Source: Dermanyssus gallinae (taxonomy: Eukaryota > Arthropoda > Arachnida > Mesostigmata > Dermanyssidae). Taken from it: DNA of 64,000 nt. Where the stretch lies: positions 351,001 through 415,000 of the forward strand of contig QVRM01005270.1 of the NCBI GenBank assembly GCA_003439945.1, written 5' to 3'. The notes beneath the pieces are model-generated. The model did no database searches and had not been told where the DNA came from. It worked only from the letters and a program-made list of their open reading frames with translations. Position 1 is the first letter of the stretch. Every line of letters begins with the position of its first letter. The position numbers and the translations under genes are program-made. Positions 11,932-24,889 of this stretch are shown piece after piece.

Positions 11932-12045
11932 CCCTTCAACTATGCTAGACTTTCATAGCATAGTTGAAGGGAAAAACTTCAACTATGCTATGAAGTGTCC
12001 GTGGGATGCCACGGACACACCCACATATATTGGGTGTGTCCGTGG
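11932..12045. repeat. Cluster of perfect and competing palindromes
   Basis: Perfect inverted repeat 1: CCCTTCAACTATGCTA at 11932-11947 pairs with 11956-11971 (16 bp, 8-nt loop). A third copy of the CTTCAACTATGCTA unit follows at about 11977-11991. Perfect inverted repeat 2: CCACGGACACACCCA at 12009-12023 pairs with 12031-12045 (15 bp, 7-nt loop). In addition TGTCCGTGG at 11996-12004 can pair with CCACGGACA at 12009-12017, which overlaps the left arm of repeat 2, so two alternative hairpins are mutually exclusive. Origin unknown; a MITE remnant or replication-slippage product is possible. Confidence 0.85.
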
Positions 12046-13146
12046 CATAGTTTTGGCATTGTATGTGCGCCTCTACTATTGACCTTTCAGACACTTCCAG
12101 TCACCTACGTACAGCTTGTACAGTTTTGTTTCTAAAACAGAACAAGAATAAGCAGACGAAAACTACATAAACATGAATGCAGTCTAGCTATTATGGATTC
12201 TTTTTGGAGGACTAACTGGAAATTGCGGAACGCACACACCGGGGTGCCCGGTTTAGTGGTCACGCTGGCCCCCTGTAATTCGAGAGGGCGTCGACATGCA
12301 CATGCGGATAACTCGCTTTTTCTCGGTTAGAACACGCTTGATGACGGTCGCGATTGTGGGCCAATCATCAAGTGAAGTTGTCATCTCTTTGTGACTAGGG
12401 CAGGAAAGCTAGGAGAAGTCAGACTACTACTACTATGGCTACTATTGTGTATTCGGCACATAGATCATTATGCCGCCATTAAGGTATCAAGGTATCATCA
12501 ACCTAATTAAGTTCCTGCTGCTCTGCCAGTCGTAGCTGCTCGCCTAGCTAGTTATGACTGGTTATTGCTGTTAGCGCAGCTATCAGCTGAGTAGGCAACG
12601 TGACGGTGATCGTTGTAAAGGAAACACGTCGTTGGCTCAACGTTGGCATGAGGAAGCGTCGCGGAATGGCACGCGGCTTAGATGCGCTCGCAGTTCGAGA
12701 GGCGATCGCTGATCGAATGCCGTCCGTCAAACATTCACGACGTCCCACAAACAGTGAGTGAACGTGTCTGGCGAGGCACGCAGCACAACCAGTTTATCTT
12801 GTGCTCAACGTAACCAGAGAACGAACACCTACGACAAGCTATAAGTAAGTAACATACTAAAACATAAAAAAAAAATGCATAACACACTAGCATGCAGTAG
12901 TAGAACACGGCAGCCGCCCCGCGCATCACAACGAGACACCTTACAGTACAGCGGGACGGAACGACGAATACACTGCACGACGTGATACCATGCGTGGTAC
13001 ATAACGATCAACGACAACCAGACTATACGGATACGTACCAGAATGACTGGTCCGATACTCAGAAAAAGTGCAGGACCCCCTCGAGAAGGTTTTTTTCGTT
13101 TTAGTTGTCCCGTAATGCTAATGCCCGTATACGGTGTATCCGTGTC
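12046..13146. other. Anonymous region
   Basis: No recognised gene or element. Confidence 0.45.
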
Positions 13147-13291
13147 ATGGTCGATTCTTAGTCCACTCCGGCATTTACCTAGTTTAAATTGGAAGCCATG
13201 AAAACCAATTTAAGGGCGGCCGGTCTGAGTTCCGAACCCAGGCCTCCCGAATGCAAGACAAAGACATTGCCACTAAGCCATCTTGCTCAAT
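13147..13291 (-). mobile_element. tRNA-derived SINE, family 2, copy 1
   Basis: About 145 bp on the minus strand. The head reads GCAAGATGGCTTAGTGGCAA, with a perfect A box (TGGCTTAGTGG), and the B-box-like GGTTCGGAACTC lies downstream. The body ends with a block reading CCGGAGTGGACTAAGAATCG on the minus strand. It is very similar to the copy at 59606-59750 and more distantly to 61340-61472. Confidence 0.8.
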
Positions 13292-16200
13292 GGATGGCAC
13301 GGTTATGGACATTCTGGCAGCCTGTAACGTTTACGCGACCGCCTACGTACGCTACGGCTAAGCAAGCAGAACAAGGCAAGAACTCAGCAGGTTGTTTTGC
13401 TGTCATCAACACTTGCACCGTTTCCAGCCACGCGCCCATCCGCCGTCCATTATTTATAGCAGTCCTTCGCGGCGCAGAGCGGATTACGGCCATTTTTCTT
13501 TGAACACATGTATCGCTCGTCCATGATCGCTCAAACAGAGCGACACAGTCGATAGAAGCCACGGCTGTGTAATGTACGATGTAGTTAGTGCACGACTCAA
13601 ATGTCGGCAGCGCAGAGTACTCGTTCAGCAGTGTCTTGCGGCGCTGGAGCTAGAACGAAGGAAAATGCCCCTAGTTGAGATGCTGTAGCCAGTATGACGC
13701 ATGGCGCTTTCAGGCCACAATCATCGCTTAGCCTAGCGATTGGCAGATTTCTGGTGTTGTAACGCCAGAGGTACGATACGTACAGTTAAATGGGTTTTAC
13801 AGCAGGCAGCTTTTACAATTAAAGTCGAAATAACTGCACAAGCGGGTTTTGAGCGAGACAGATAAAGAGCGATGGAGAGAATACCAGATCGCACATCAGT
13901 GACGAATTCAATCACAACATATGTATTTCGAAACAATATTCGCTAGGATTTGCAGACATTGATCAATGTTACTGTTCTAAGGAAATTCATAAATAAACAA
14001 TCTTAGTAAGATGGCGCGGCTGTAAGATGAGCGACAGTCAATATCGGCTAAGTAAAGTGGGCCATGCTACCAATTCATGGCGAATAAACTCGAAACTAAA
14101 TAAAGTGGGCCAGTTTGTAAAACAGTGACATGGGTTTATCCGAACACCATATGTCGCCCCTGAATAGCTTGCAGTAGTGAACAGAGATTTGTTACAGCAA
14201 CACAGACAGAAACAAATAAACATTGTTGCAGTTTTAGCAAATTTAAAACAATAGAAGTACCCTTCACTCATGTTGGTAATTTTATAGCTTTAACAAAATT
14301 GTGTATGCTGTAGAGCTGTGCACTTTAATACCCAACCCCAATATCTCTGATCTGTGGCAATACATTAGCGTTTATTACTATCATTACTTGAGAAGGGGGG
14401 GGGGGTTGAAATTGGATCGCAACCGCTCCTTCATCAATTTATGGCGCCAGCAGTGCGGGTGCATTCTAATTATCACCACTACGTTAAATTTAATATTCTA
14501 AAATCCATACGCGGTCAAGGTGAAGGCACTAATTGCCACACGGTTTATAACTACTGCCGTTATCGTCGCTGTTGACTCTTAGAAGTAATACCCAAATCCA
14601 CTCTTAGGGGATCAAATCACACAAGTACAGCGCTGAAGGGATCTTTTTGTTTCTCTATAGGACTACTCAAGGACAGTGGTTTGTCATAAAAAGGCTGTAT
14701 ACCAAATACTACTATAGTTGATACCTTTTCTGGGGCCTATGTACATGAACAAACTACGTGCGTTGCCATGAGTAGATCGGCCTTAGCGTTGGCAGCAGGC
14801 AATTTCTGGCGATTATATTGGCCAAAGGGCTACGACCACATCGAGCTCCATGCAGCCAACTATATGACCAAAGACAAACGGGATATGGCAGTAAACGACT
14901 ACCACTGATACTATTATTTATACTGAAGGCTGCAAAACTCGTTTCGTTAGGTTGATTGAATACGCTCGTATGTTGGGTTACGTATCGGGGAACCGTGTGC
15001 CCTGTGTCTATACCGAGAAGTGCTTTGGAGAGCTGAGACAAGTGGGTTACGCAGTCCTCTCTTTCGCTGTTCTTTGTCGGTCTAACGGGCCAACTAAACG
15101 ATGATCCTGCGTCGATGAAGATACTAATCGAAGATGATCCGATGGCGAACTCGAGATCCGTACAAGGAACGAATCGATATACGCACGTAGGGTTGCTTAG
15201 ACTTGGGCGAGCAAAACCTCGAATAAGGAGAACAATTCGGTTGGTTCCATCGGTTCAGGGATCCTTGTGTGGCCGCATTAGGGCCGCGCATCAAGTAGTT
15301 AATCTTGCGTTCTGTCCACTCCACTTGGCTTGAGTTAGGACTAGCGAAATATGTTGGACGGCCTCCACTGAAAGCGGCAGCAGAGCGGCACCCTTTATGT
15401 GCGGATCGCCTTAGATCTAATGGCTAATTAATGATCTAGATCACAAAATCTGAGTATTTTTTTTTCACATTTATGACAACACGCCCTTGATAATTCACAC
15501 GAAAAATGCATACGTGGGTAACTCGGTTAAAAGAGCAACAAGTAATAAACTACGAATGCAATAATACTATCATTCGATATTATCTCTCGATAAGGTCGTC
15601 TTAAAGTTCAGTGAACTTGGTTCATCGGCGTTCTCGGGGTAAGTTCAAAAATGCCTTACTGACTTAATTACTTATTAATATGTATAGATTGTATTTTCGA
15701 GCACACACACATATGCTTTTTTTTTATCTATAGCGGGGTCTAAATAATCGATATCTCATTATCTACTCTTGTCTCTTATTCTCTAATCTCATCTCATCTC
15801 GTAGTCCTCAGTTAGATTTCCGTAGTCGTGTGGACCGGTCCGCTGAACGCGAAGCGACAAAATTCCATGGAGTTCTGTACAAACGCATATTTTAGACACT
15901 TGCTCGCCTCCGGCCTAAGCTGCGTCGTGACTGACCATAGAAGGTGCCAAGATGTCAATCACTGGTCAGCGTCGGAATAGAACACTCATACAAATATGTA
16001 TGTACGTGTAAAAATGAAAACTCCTCGCGCAAGACAGTGGACAGATTAATTCCTGCCGAACCTAGTTTAAATCCCAGAAGTTCAATAGCGATTTCGGTTG
16101 CCCAGTCTCCTGGTGACAGTCCTGTAGGTTTGCTGCTCTGTATTAATACTACCCCTTCTTTTGGCACTCGCTGCTGTCGACTTCTACCATGCAAGCGCCA

Positions 16201-18330
16201 GTAGTACCTATCTATGAAGCAAACCGTTAAAAAACAATCTCTCTCAAAATAGAAACACGACATCTAAGCAAAGAGTTAACTACCATTTTCCCGCCTCCCT
16301 AAGAGCTGTCAACTGCAGTATTATTGGGTCAGTCTTCCATTTGTTTGCAGCCGCCTCTACTATAGACAGCCTACCTATGCCGAATCGAGCAAAAAGGCGG
16401 AACGGCAAACACTGCAAGTGAAAGTCATGCTTTATTTTGCTCGGGGACAACTTCTTAGCAGGTAAATTATTTTCCCCGAGCAGTTTTCAGTTTCGAGGTC
16501 TTGCAGCAGCCATAAATGGTTAAAGAGAGGCTGATCTTGCCCTCGCTTGAGCAATCGAATATGTTCACAGCCTTGATAGCCGCAGCAACCACGGTAGCAA
16601 AAACAATAGCCACAACAACCATAGCAACAAAATCAGCGGCGGCAACAACGACATCCTCCAAAGGGTTTCTATCCTGAAGGTGCTGGTTGGTTTGCATTGT
16701 GGGCATAGTATGCACGGTGTGACCGCAATTGACCGCACACGTTTACGTCCCTCGAAGACGTCCAGAAGACTGCCGGACGTTGTCGATGCTGCTATCGACA
16801 TTGAGCAAAGCGGGTTATGTTCAACGGCGGCCTGCTGTTGAATTGTCGGCTCTTTAGTTCACTGGAACGATCGCGATTGTCTTAGCGGTGGTGGTGGTGG
16901 TGGTATTACCACAGCGGTGGGAACAAACGGGGTATCCTTGTCTAGAAGCAGCAGCAGCAGCAACAGTATGTTCGTTGCTGTTGTGGCAGACAGCTAACGC
17001 AGTTCCGCCAGGAACGTCGACTACACCGTAATACCGGCCGAAAGCGAAGCTAACCGCTGGCCTTACGCTTACGCACTGCACGCTGCCTACAGGAAACTGC
17101 GTCGTAAAAGGGATTTGTAGCTGAATTCGCGCAATTTACAGACAGTTCGTGTTGAAGTGTTTGGCTTGGCGTAAAGTGCCAAGCACGCCAATGATCTTGA
17201 ACTGTTTGCTGTCCGTATTGTGTCCAGTCTACTTAGAATTGCACGAACGTAGTTTTGTTAACTGATTTAATTGTTGACTGGGTGGTTGCAAACGGGAAGT
17301 AGGTCCTTGACATGTACGAACGACGTGTGTGTGTGTCGTGTCGGAATCAAACGCACGAGTCTTACCGACTAATTCTGCTGATATCAAAATCGCCACAGGC
17401 TGGTGCTCCACACTGTCGAGATTCGGTTTCACAGAGCAATGCAGCATTTCTCCCCTAGCCGAGACTCGAGACATTCGAGGTCGTTTTACCTCAACAGGGG
17501 TGATGGTGATATTGACCATGACGATTGAATTACTATTTTAGGGTTTTACTTGCATTTCACTTACTCCATGGTACCTAGCCACTACATAGTGCGGCGTTAC
17601 TCAGACGCACAGTAAGTGGCATCATCTGCCTGAACAAAAAACAATCTGTTGTCAGTCTCCTGCAATACCTTAACTAAGCCTTGCTGGTTCTTCAGAAACG
17701 ACTTTGTCTCTCTTTTCTTGCTAACAGGGACAAGTATTATATTTCCATAGCCACAGGCACAAAATTATGCTGGCTGAAGAACTCCTTATGCTTCCTATGC
17801 TTTTATGCTACGGCGGAGTCCGCCATCCAACCTGACTCAGTCAAGACTAATGTGAAGTAGGCTCTGCCTATATATATATTTGTTTACGCTCTGGCAACCA
17901 CATTTTAGACGCTCGTAATAGGCTAAGTTGCCTGTGGCACGATATTGTCTAAATGCATCTATCGTCATCGCGTTCTCGTACTGGAATTATAAAGACTTTC
18001 TCCAGCAGAGGTATGTGAGCAAGGCAACGAGAACCACGTCCAAAAAATTCAACCAGCACAGCCAGTGCTCAAACTAGCGATGTTTTGCTAACCGCGGTTG
18101 CCATGGCAACGCCCCGTTTCGAACGGTGCGTTAGCCGCTTAAGCCACCGCCACTACAGATGACAACGCTTTATAGAATATTAGACATCTTAGACAGGTGA
18201 CAATGCCTGTTAGTAGGTGCTGCCTCTTAGTGCTAACAGCCCCTCCATGGCATTTGCGGGAACGTCTATTCTCTATGTGGACATCATGTGCATGGAGTTC
18301 AAATTCACCATGGTGCCGAGTGGCGTCGAT
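13292..18330. other. Anonymous region
   Basis: About 5 kb in which I recognise no gene or dispersed element. Short CAA/CAG-rich patches occur at 16580-16650 and 16940-16970, and a (GT)n patch at 17327-17338. Open frames stay under about 105 codons and show no domains. Confidence 0.45.
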
Positions 18331-18506
18331 CCCGGTGGCGTGGTGCATTCGTCTGCGCCTCGCGACCAGAGGAGACACATAGCAGGTGCGCGGGTTTGAG
18401 CCCCATCGTTGCACATTTGTATTCATGGGGTCCGTCTATGAAGCAATGCGAAAAGCAGTCCCATGGACGTTAAATCTTGGCTGAGAGTCAGCCCAGAATG
18501 TATTTA
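18331..18506 (+). mobile_element. tRNA-derived SINE, family 1, copy 3
   Basis: Head CCCGGTGGCGTGGTGCATTC, B box GGGTTTGAGCCCC (near 18392), body GTCTATGAAGCAATGCGAAA and GTTAAATCTTGGCTGAGAG, ending at AATGTATTTATGG. By eye it is close to copy 1, which suggests fairly recent activity of the family. Confidence 0.87.
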
Positions 18507-19378
18507 TGGTGTCGAGTTGAAGTGAGGACGAGCTACTAAAACAAAGCGATATGGTAAGAGCACCAGACTGTCTAAAATCTCCTCGGTGTACTTCAAATTT
18601 ACGCATCCGACCAAATGCGTTGGTTAAAACATTGTTTTATTCAAGCATTTTTATTCCTATGATCTAGTCGCACATTGTTCTCTATAAGAACTTCTATGAT
18701 GACCTCAGGCTAAATAAAAACGTAACAAACAACCAGGCTGTCCGATACAACCTTCGCTTACGAGAGGCGTTTTCATTTCCAGTAGTTGACGTCTAGGTTG
18801 AAGTTTCTAGCTCAGCTAAAATGAATTTGCTGGTGGTTTTGTCGTGCGCACCAATAAATACTGTGTCTAATAATGCCTTTATTTTTAGGACAAATCCCTA
18901 AAAAAGCAAGTGTTATATTTTCAGATGAAGAGGGTTGCCTGTGGATTCAGGTTTGTTAGCCACAGAAAAAGACAGAGTGGAAATGGCAGCAATTAGAACG
19001 GCGGTGACAGAAACGCGCGACGAACCACCGAGAACCTGATCTCAATCGCACAATTTTCTCTCACACATGTTTGCGAGAGAAATACAAGCAGCGACGTTTT
19101 TCTTAATTCGACATTTTCTCACGCTTGTATAGAGAATGTATCGCGTTTTATTTCACGTTATAGTGACTGATTAAGGCAAGCGGCACACAAATGGAACGCC
19201 GATATTATGAGGAACATTATTTTGATCCTCAGCTCCCGCTCACACAAGGCGTGGAGCACTCTGAACACGTAGTTGCACGGGGACGTCGATGTGCTTGAAG
19301 TCGCTATATGCTGTCTATATTCATATATTCTTACCCTGTAACCATAACATTAAATAATAAATGCAGTTTATATATTAT
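18507..19378. other. Anonymous region
   Basis: No recognised gene or element. Confidence 0.45.
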
Positions 19379-19393
19379 TATATGTTATGTGTT
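19379..19393 (+). repeat. 15-bp target-site duplication, left copy
   Basis: TATATGTTATGTGTT, identical to 20094-20108; the pair brackets the truncated LINE at 19394-20093. Confidence 0.9.
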
Positions 19394-20093
19394 GACAGGT
19401 GTCGGGCGGCTATTGCCTCTATTCACACAGAGGTGCGAGATCTTCGACGACTGTCTCTGAGTGCTGCATTGCGTCTTTTTGAGCTTAAGATTGTGCCAAT
19501 GTTGAGCTACAGCCTTGGCAGGGTGTGGGGCCATCTTTCCGCGGCAAATTTTGCGCAGCTAGAAAGATGCTTCACAATATATATGAAGCGCGTTCTTTGC
19601 TTGCCGCGGACGGCAAGGAATCGCTTTGTGTACCTGCTAGCGGGTTGCGGACCGGCAGTGGAAACAATCAGAGTCAGGCTTAAGTCATCTATTACAATGC
19701 CACTTCAACAATTTTTGTTGGAGTGGCAGGGAAAAGTGACCGAGGCCTCGGCTGAGGTAGCGCAGTTAGATGTGTACCTCACCAGGGAGCTTTGGGAGGG
19801 AATGGCATGCACTAGTCGGCACGTGTACACAAAGTACATTGTACATGGCTATCATCACTTGGTGTGTTCGACTCAAGGATTTCACCAAGTTGGCGATCAA
19901 TGTCGTTGCCGGTTCTTCTCGCAGGTATGCGCTAAATACCACGCAGCGAGCTGCCAGTCGCATCGGCGGTCTTTGCACTTTCTTGCCCGGTGGGACGGTC
20001 GCTAAAGTGTTAAAATTGTATATAATGATGATTGTATTGTAATTATGTACCATCTTGAAATGCAAAGTTATTGCGAAATAAACAATATGTATG
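19394..20093 (+). mobile_element. 5'-truncated LINE (same family as LINE A and LINE C)
   Basis: A 700-bp insertion bounded by a perfect 15-bp TSD (19379-19393 and 20094-20108). The open frame runs to 20005 and covers only the post-RT region. It contains LSAALRLFELKIVPMLSYS and YMKRVLCLPRTARNRFVYLL, which align with LSIKAALALFDMKIAPIASY and YLKRVLGLHTSAYNRLTYLL of LINE C, followed by the shared HGYHHLVC motif. The terminal zinc motif is damaged: the second Cys of C-X2-C is Phe (CRFFSQVC), while H-X3-C is kept. A 3' UTR of about 90 bp has AATAAA (near 20077-20082) and a short TATG tail. Its RT and endonuclease are absent, so it is dead on arrival. Confidence 0.9.
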
Positions 20094-20108
20094 TATATGT
20101 TATGTGTT
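20094..20108 (+). repeat. 15-bp target-site duplication, right copy
   Basis: Identical to 19379-19393; directly follows the LINE 3' tail. Confidence 0.9.
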
Positions 20109-20686
20109 AAATACATTTATCTGTGGCTGATATGCTCCCTATATACGTACGTTAAGCTAAAGGCAGATAGATGACGACGACGACGACTACTACAAGCCAG
20201 CAGACGGAGTTCGTTCATTTCGAATGGCCGTCGAGCCAGCCGCCTAGAAGATGCATGTCGCGTAGGACGCGCTTCAAGGCGTCAAGTGTTCGAGGCGAAG
20301 ACGGAGGTCAAGCAGACACCAGAGGTCATTGATATCTCACACACGTGTGTAAGACACGCGGTCAGCGGTCTCAACGGTCAACGGCGCTGGCCGTGGGCCA
20401 ATGAACGAATCCGCACGATTGGCAGGGATCGTTTGGGTAATTATTTCCGTCGCCAAAACAAACAGACGAGCGCATAAGCAGCTTACGGCGGTACTAGTTG
20501 TAGTAGTAGCAGCGCTGGCAGCTGGTTAACTACGGGAAAGTAGTGGTAAGAATATTAGGAGTACTAGTTCTACAAGCTGGCTGGCTGGCGTCCCATTGAA
20601 ATTCTGTTGTTTGCTTACTTGTCGCATCGAGTTAGCGACGACGCTTGAGCGTCGCGTCGTTGATATAACAGGCGACTGTCCCAATA

Positions 20687-20691
<5 letters not shown>
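20109..20691. other. Anonymous region
   Basis: No recognised gene; a short GAC-repeat patch lies at 20171-20188. Confidence 0.45.

Positions 20692-20728
<37 letters not shown>
20692..20728. repeat. (TA)n microsatellite
   Basis: TA tract of about 37 bp just upstream of the mariner-like relic. Confidence 0.9.
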
Positions 20729-20731
<3 letters not shown>

Positions 20732-20829
20732 CATTTGCTCGGCTAACTCTTTAAAAGTCGATTTTGTGTTGTCTTGAATTGCACACACTGTTTATCACTT
20801 TATTGCAGTAAAGAAAATAGAATGAGTAC

Positions 20830-21430
20830 GGTGTTCGCGCCAGATGATAATGGCGAGCTCCTTGTGAATTGGCGGTGGACATGAGCGGCCTTCTGAGAAC
20901 ACCATTCGTGAATTTGTGCAAAAGCTTCACAAACCAACTTCAGTACGTAATGTATCAAGCGGTGAAACCCCTCGTTGGGCTGAACACGTCGGCAATTGGG
21001 ATTCTGAGATGATGCGTTGTAAAAAAAGTATCCCTCCGATTTTCGGACGAATCCCCGAATTTTTGTTTGATTGGAGGTGCGGATGAGCAAAACTGTCGCA
21101 TCTGAGCATCCTAGAACTCTTACGCGACTTACGAAGAGCCTTTGCATGTATCATACGTGGTAGTATCTTCTAACTCAAAGAAACCCTTAGACCATATTTT
21201 TTCTCACTTAACGATGAATGACGAGCTTATTATCGTCTTTGGTCAAAGTTAGACGAAATCGGTGCAAGTAAAGTCTGGCTCCAACAGGATGGTGCCACAC
21301 TGCTGGCGAGACAATTGAGCTTTTGAGAACGAAATATCCCGGACGAGTAATCTCGCGTAACGGGAACATGCACTGGCATTCAGCATCTTGCGATTTAATG
21401 CCGTTCGACCTTTCCTGTGGGAGTTTTTGA
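20830..21430 (+). pseudogene. Mariner-like transposase relic
   Basis: Two separated blocks on the plus strand look like a mariner/Tc-type transposase. The N-terminal side has SENTIREFVQKLHKPTSVRN (about 20893-20955), resembling the DNA-binding helix-turn-helix part. The C-terminal catalytic side has ASKVWLQQDGAT (about 21267-21302), the usual QDGA motif around the second catalytic Asp, followed in another frame by TIELLRTKYPGRVISRNGNM and SCDLMPFDL, which corresponds to the final motif with an Asp. Stops and frameshifts occur throughout and the middle is unrecognisable. Terminal inverted repeats were not found by eye. A TA array lies about 100 bp upstream. Confidence 0.65.
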
Positions 21431-24190
21431 AGATTTAAGTGCATACTAAGCATTACAGTAATCAGCAAACTAAAGACCAATATTGAAGTGTGCACTAATG
21501 TAATTGAGGTGTAATTTAGGTGAAAAAAACCTACAATAGGTATCCAGTATATGTCCTAAACACTCTTTTTTGTACGCGCACATTCGTATATACTGGCAGG
21601 GAGGAGCTAACAACACTGCGCATCTAGACCCAGATTTAACTAGTGAATAGCAAGAGTCTTAATAAAAAACCAATATTAATAGCCATCATGTTTGCAGCAG
21701 ATCAGTGCCCTGAATACAACTACCAGTAGATGATAATTGGTTATTATTAGACGCATATATCAGCAAATGCCGTTGCAACCGGGCAAAGGCAGGACTGACT
21801 ACAGAAAAGGTTACACCCAGTATAAGTGGAAGGCCAACATACGTAGAGTGTTATTAAGAAAACGACACTGCGTATAGCACGTAAGCAACTGAACAGCAGG
21901 GCTAATTAATGTAAGCCGTTAGCCAGAGAGCGAATATCATTACCCCAACGAGGTAGCAACAAAGAACGTTATATATTTAGATATCCTTAGCCTCCCCCGA
22001 ATCAACAACTCGCCTCCGTTTGCGAACAGTGTATAACATCATATATATACTTTACTGCGTTTGTAATCAAGAAATTGCTGCCGAGCTCAGGCAAGAGAAT
22101 GTCTACACATATAATTATCACCGTGTGTAACAGTATACCTCGACTTGAACGTTCAAAGTCAGAAGCTTCGAACCTTCTGTTGTTGTTCTGTTCGTCTTAT
22201 TGTTTTCATCCTTAGCCACCCGATCGTATGTTCAATATTGCCTGCCTGTACGTAATTACCTCAGCGGTGCTTCTTTCAGGCCAGCTGCCTCAAGTGACGC
22301 TAGGTGACTGGTTGCAACGTTCACATGTTCCAATATCCAGACGTGCTGGTAGGAGGTCTGTCATTCCAGGCGTGTCTTTTCTAGTCGTTCATCGTTGTCA
22401 TCGCGTTGTCGTTGTTCTTGTTGTTGTTCTCCTACTTCTTCTCCTTATTGTTAACGTCATCTTCTTCCCCGCTCCTTGTGATCATTCCGCCTATAGTGAA
22501 ACGTCAGCGCTGAGAGCAGCGGTTATGAGCGTTATGAGTCCATAAGTACAGCTAAGCCGACGACCGATATTATTAAGGCTGGAGGATAGGGCGGGGGGGG
22601 GAGTAGCCGCGTACATCCGGTTTCAAACGGAGTCGTTTCAACAAATCAGATCAAACTTCCTTTTAACGACTACGGTATTGTCATCTCACGTCATCGAAAT
22701 TATTGTCAGTCTGAGGCGGGGGGATCGGGGAGGGAGGAGTGGGGCGGTAAGGGAAGCAGGGAAGTGAAGGGGTGAGGGAAGAAGATGTCGAAGAGCGACA
22801 TACTAATGCAATTCGTCGATAGTTTTGCTTCCTGTCTCTGAATGCTTCGAATCTTTGGCTTCTTCGCACGCCGCTGTTTGGTTATTTGCCGGCTATGATC
22901 CGCAGCAAACGCGCTCACCTGGTGTGAGTCACCCGAAAACACGATGATGAGGAGGAAGAGCCTGAAGACCCTCGTGCATCTTAAAACAGCTCGTAGACGG
23001 GGGGGGGGGGGGGGCGACGTAACTCGGACAACAGCAGCAGCGGCAGTACGAGTCGTAACCCCAGATAATCGACGCGTTTCCTATCAAGCTCTAGGCGGTT
23101 GCTGAGGCCCGAAGACGTGGTCTCGGGGGTTAGACGTGTTTTTATGTCAAGTATGCTGCGTGTCAAAGGTAAAGAAGTGGACGGCGCACGTTTTCTCTAG
23201 CGGGGTGAGGTTGGTCGGCACATACAAAAATGCCAACTTATTCTAGAGCGCCAGGTGCGGTTTTTAAACGGCCAGACCGAGAGATCTCATTAGATTGTGG
23301 AAAAATAAGAATGAGACCAGGCCGGATTCGGCGGGGGTGGGGTGCGTAAAGCGTACGATGTGTATGTGTGAGAGAGAGAGTGTGACTTGTCATCACTTCA
23401 GAGTTTACCGGCCGAGTTCGCTGAAATCAGTGCATGCGCTTTTGCGCTGTAGGAAATTGAGTATGCACGACCTCGGGCAATGAGGAGCACGTGTACATGA
23501 AAGCAATTTGCGCGCGAGGCGACAGATATGTGACCTGTATTTACCAGCATCTTTGTACAAATATGTTGTTGTTGTTATTGTTGTTGTTGTTCTTGATGTT
23601 ATTGTTGTTGCAGTAGTAGAAGTAGTAGTTGTTGTTGTTCCAGGAGTAGTAGTAGTAATAGTTGTTGTTGTTGTTGTTGCAGGAGTAGAAGTAATTGTTG
23701 TTGTTAAACCATTGCATATCGAACACTTCGGCATACCGGAGATGGTTTACGGTAGGCATTACGGTTGTATGCTGATCGCCTAATGTCGCAATTGTGTCGC
23801 AGGGGGGTGCAACGTGATGCGGCACATTGAGCGACCTCATTGCAAATATGACACTCGATGTACGTGCCAGCAGGTTTTCGCGTTCTCGCACATACGTACG
23901 GATAGGCGCATGTTCTTCCTTTCAAATTTCGCGCACCTAATCCTCTACTTTATGCATCAAATTAGGCGTGCACAAGGTTTACCCGAGTTACGCCTTTCGA
24001 AGCATTCATGTCCTGGCCGTGATCGAGCAAAGTAGTATTCCTTAGAAAAGTGATTACGGCATTTTTTTAAATTCCAATATCCGCGTAGGCTCAGTTCGTT
24101 CATCTTCGCAAAATTATTTATAAGTACTTACATTTTTTTTTTTAAATAAGACATATCAAAGTGAATTAGAAACACACTGTGGCAAGCAAG
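21431..24190. other. Anonymous region with simple repeats and G-runs
   Basis: G-runs at about 22590-22600 and an 18-base G run at about 23000-23017 are candidate quadruplex formers. GTT/AGT trinucleotide arrays occupy 23563-23705. No gene recognised; a 105-codon frame at 22228-22545 (+) has only low-complexity hydrophobic sequence. Confidence 0.5.
23563..23705. repeat. (GTT)/(GTA) trinucleotide array
   Basis: About 140 bp of alternating GTTGTT and AGTAGT blocks. Confidence 0.85.
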
Positions 24191-24192
24191 GA

Positions 24193-24220
24193 AAATATAT
24201 ATATATATATATATATATAT
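24193..24220. repeat. (TA)n microsatellite
   Basis: TA tract of about 28 bp. Confidence 0.9.

Positions 24221-24889
<669 letters not shown>

Noticed and set aside
18105..18160. tRNA-like boxes on the minus strand (TGGCTTAAGCG and CGTTCGAAACG)
   Set aside because: The two boxes are only about ten bases apart, too close for an internal polymerase III promoter, and no second copy was found.
22228..22545. 105-codon frame with Val/Leu-rich segment resembling a membrane protein
   Set aside because: The hydrophobic run is produced by a GTT/CTT trinucleotide patch.
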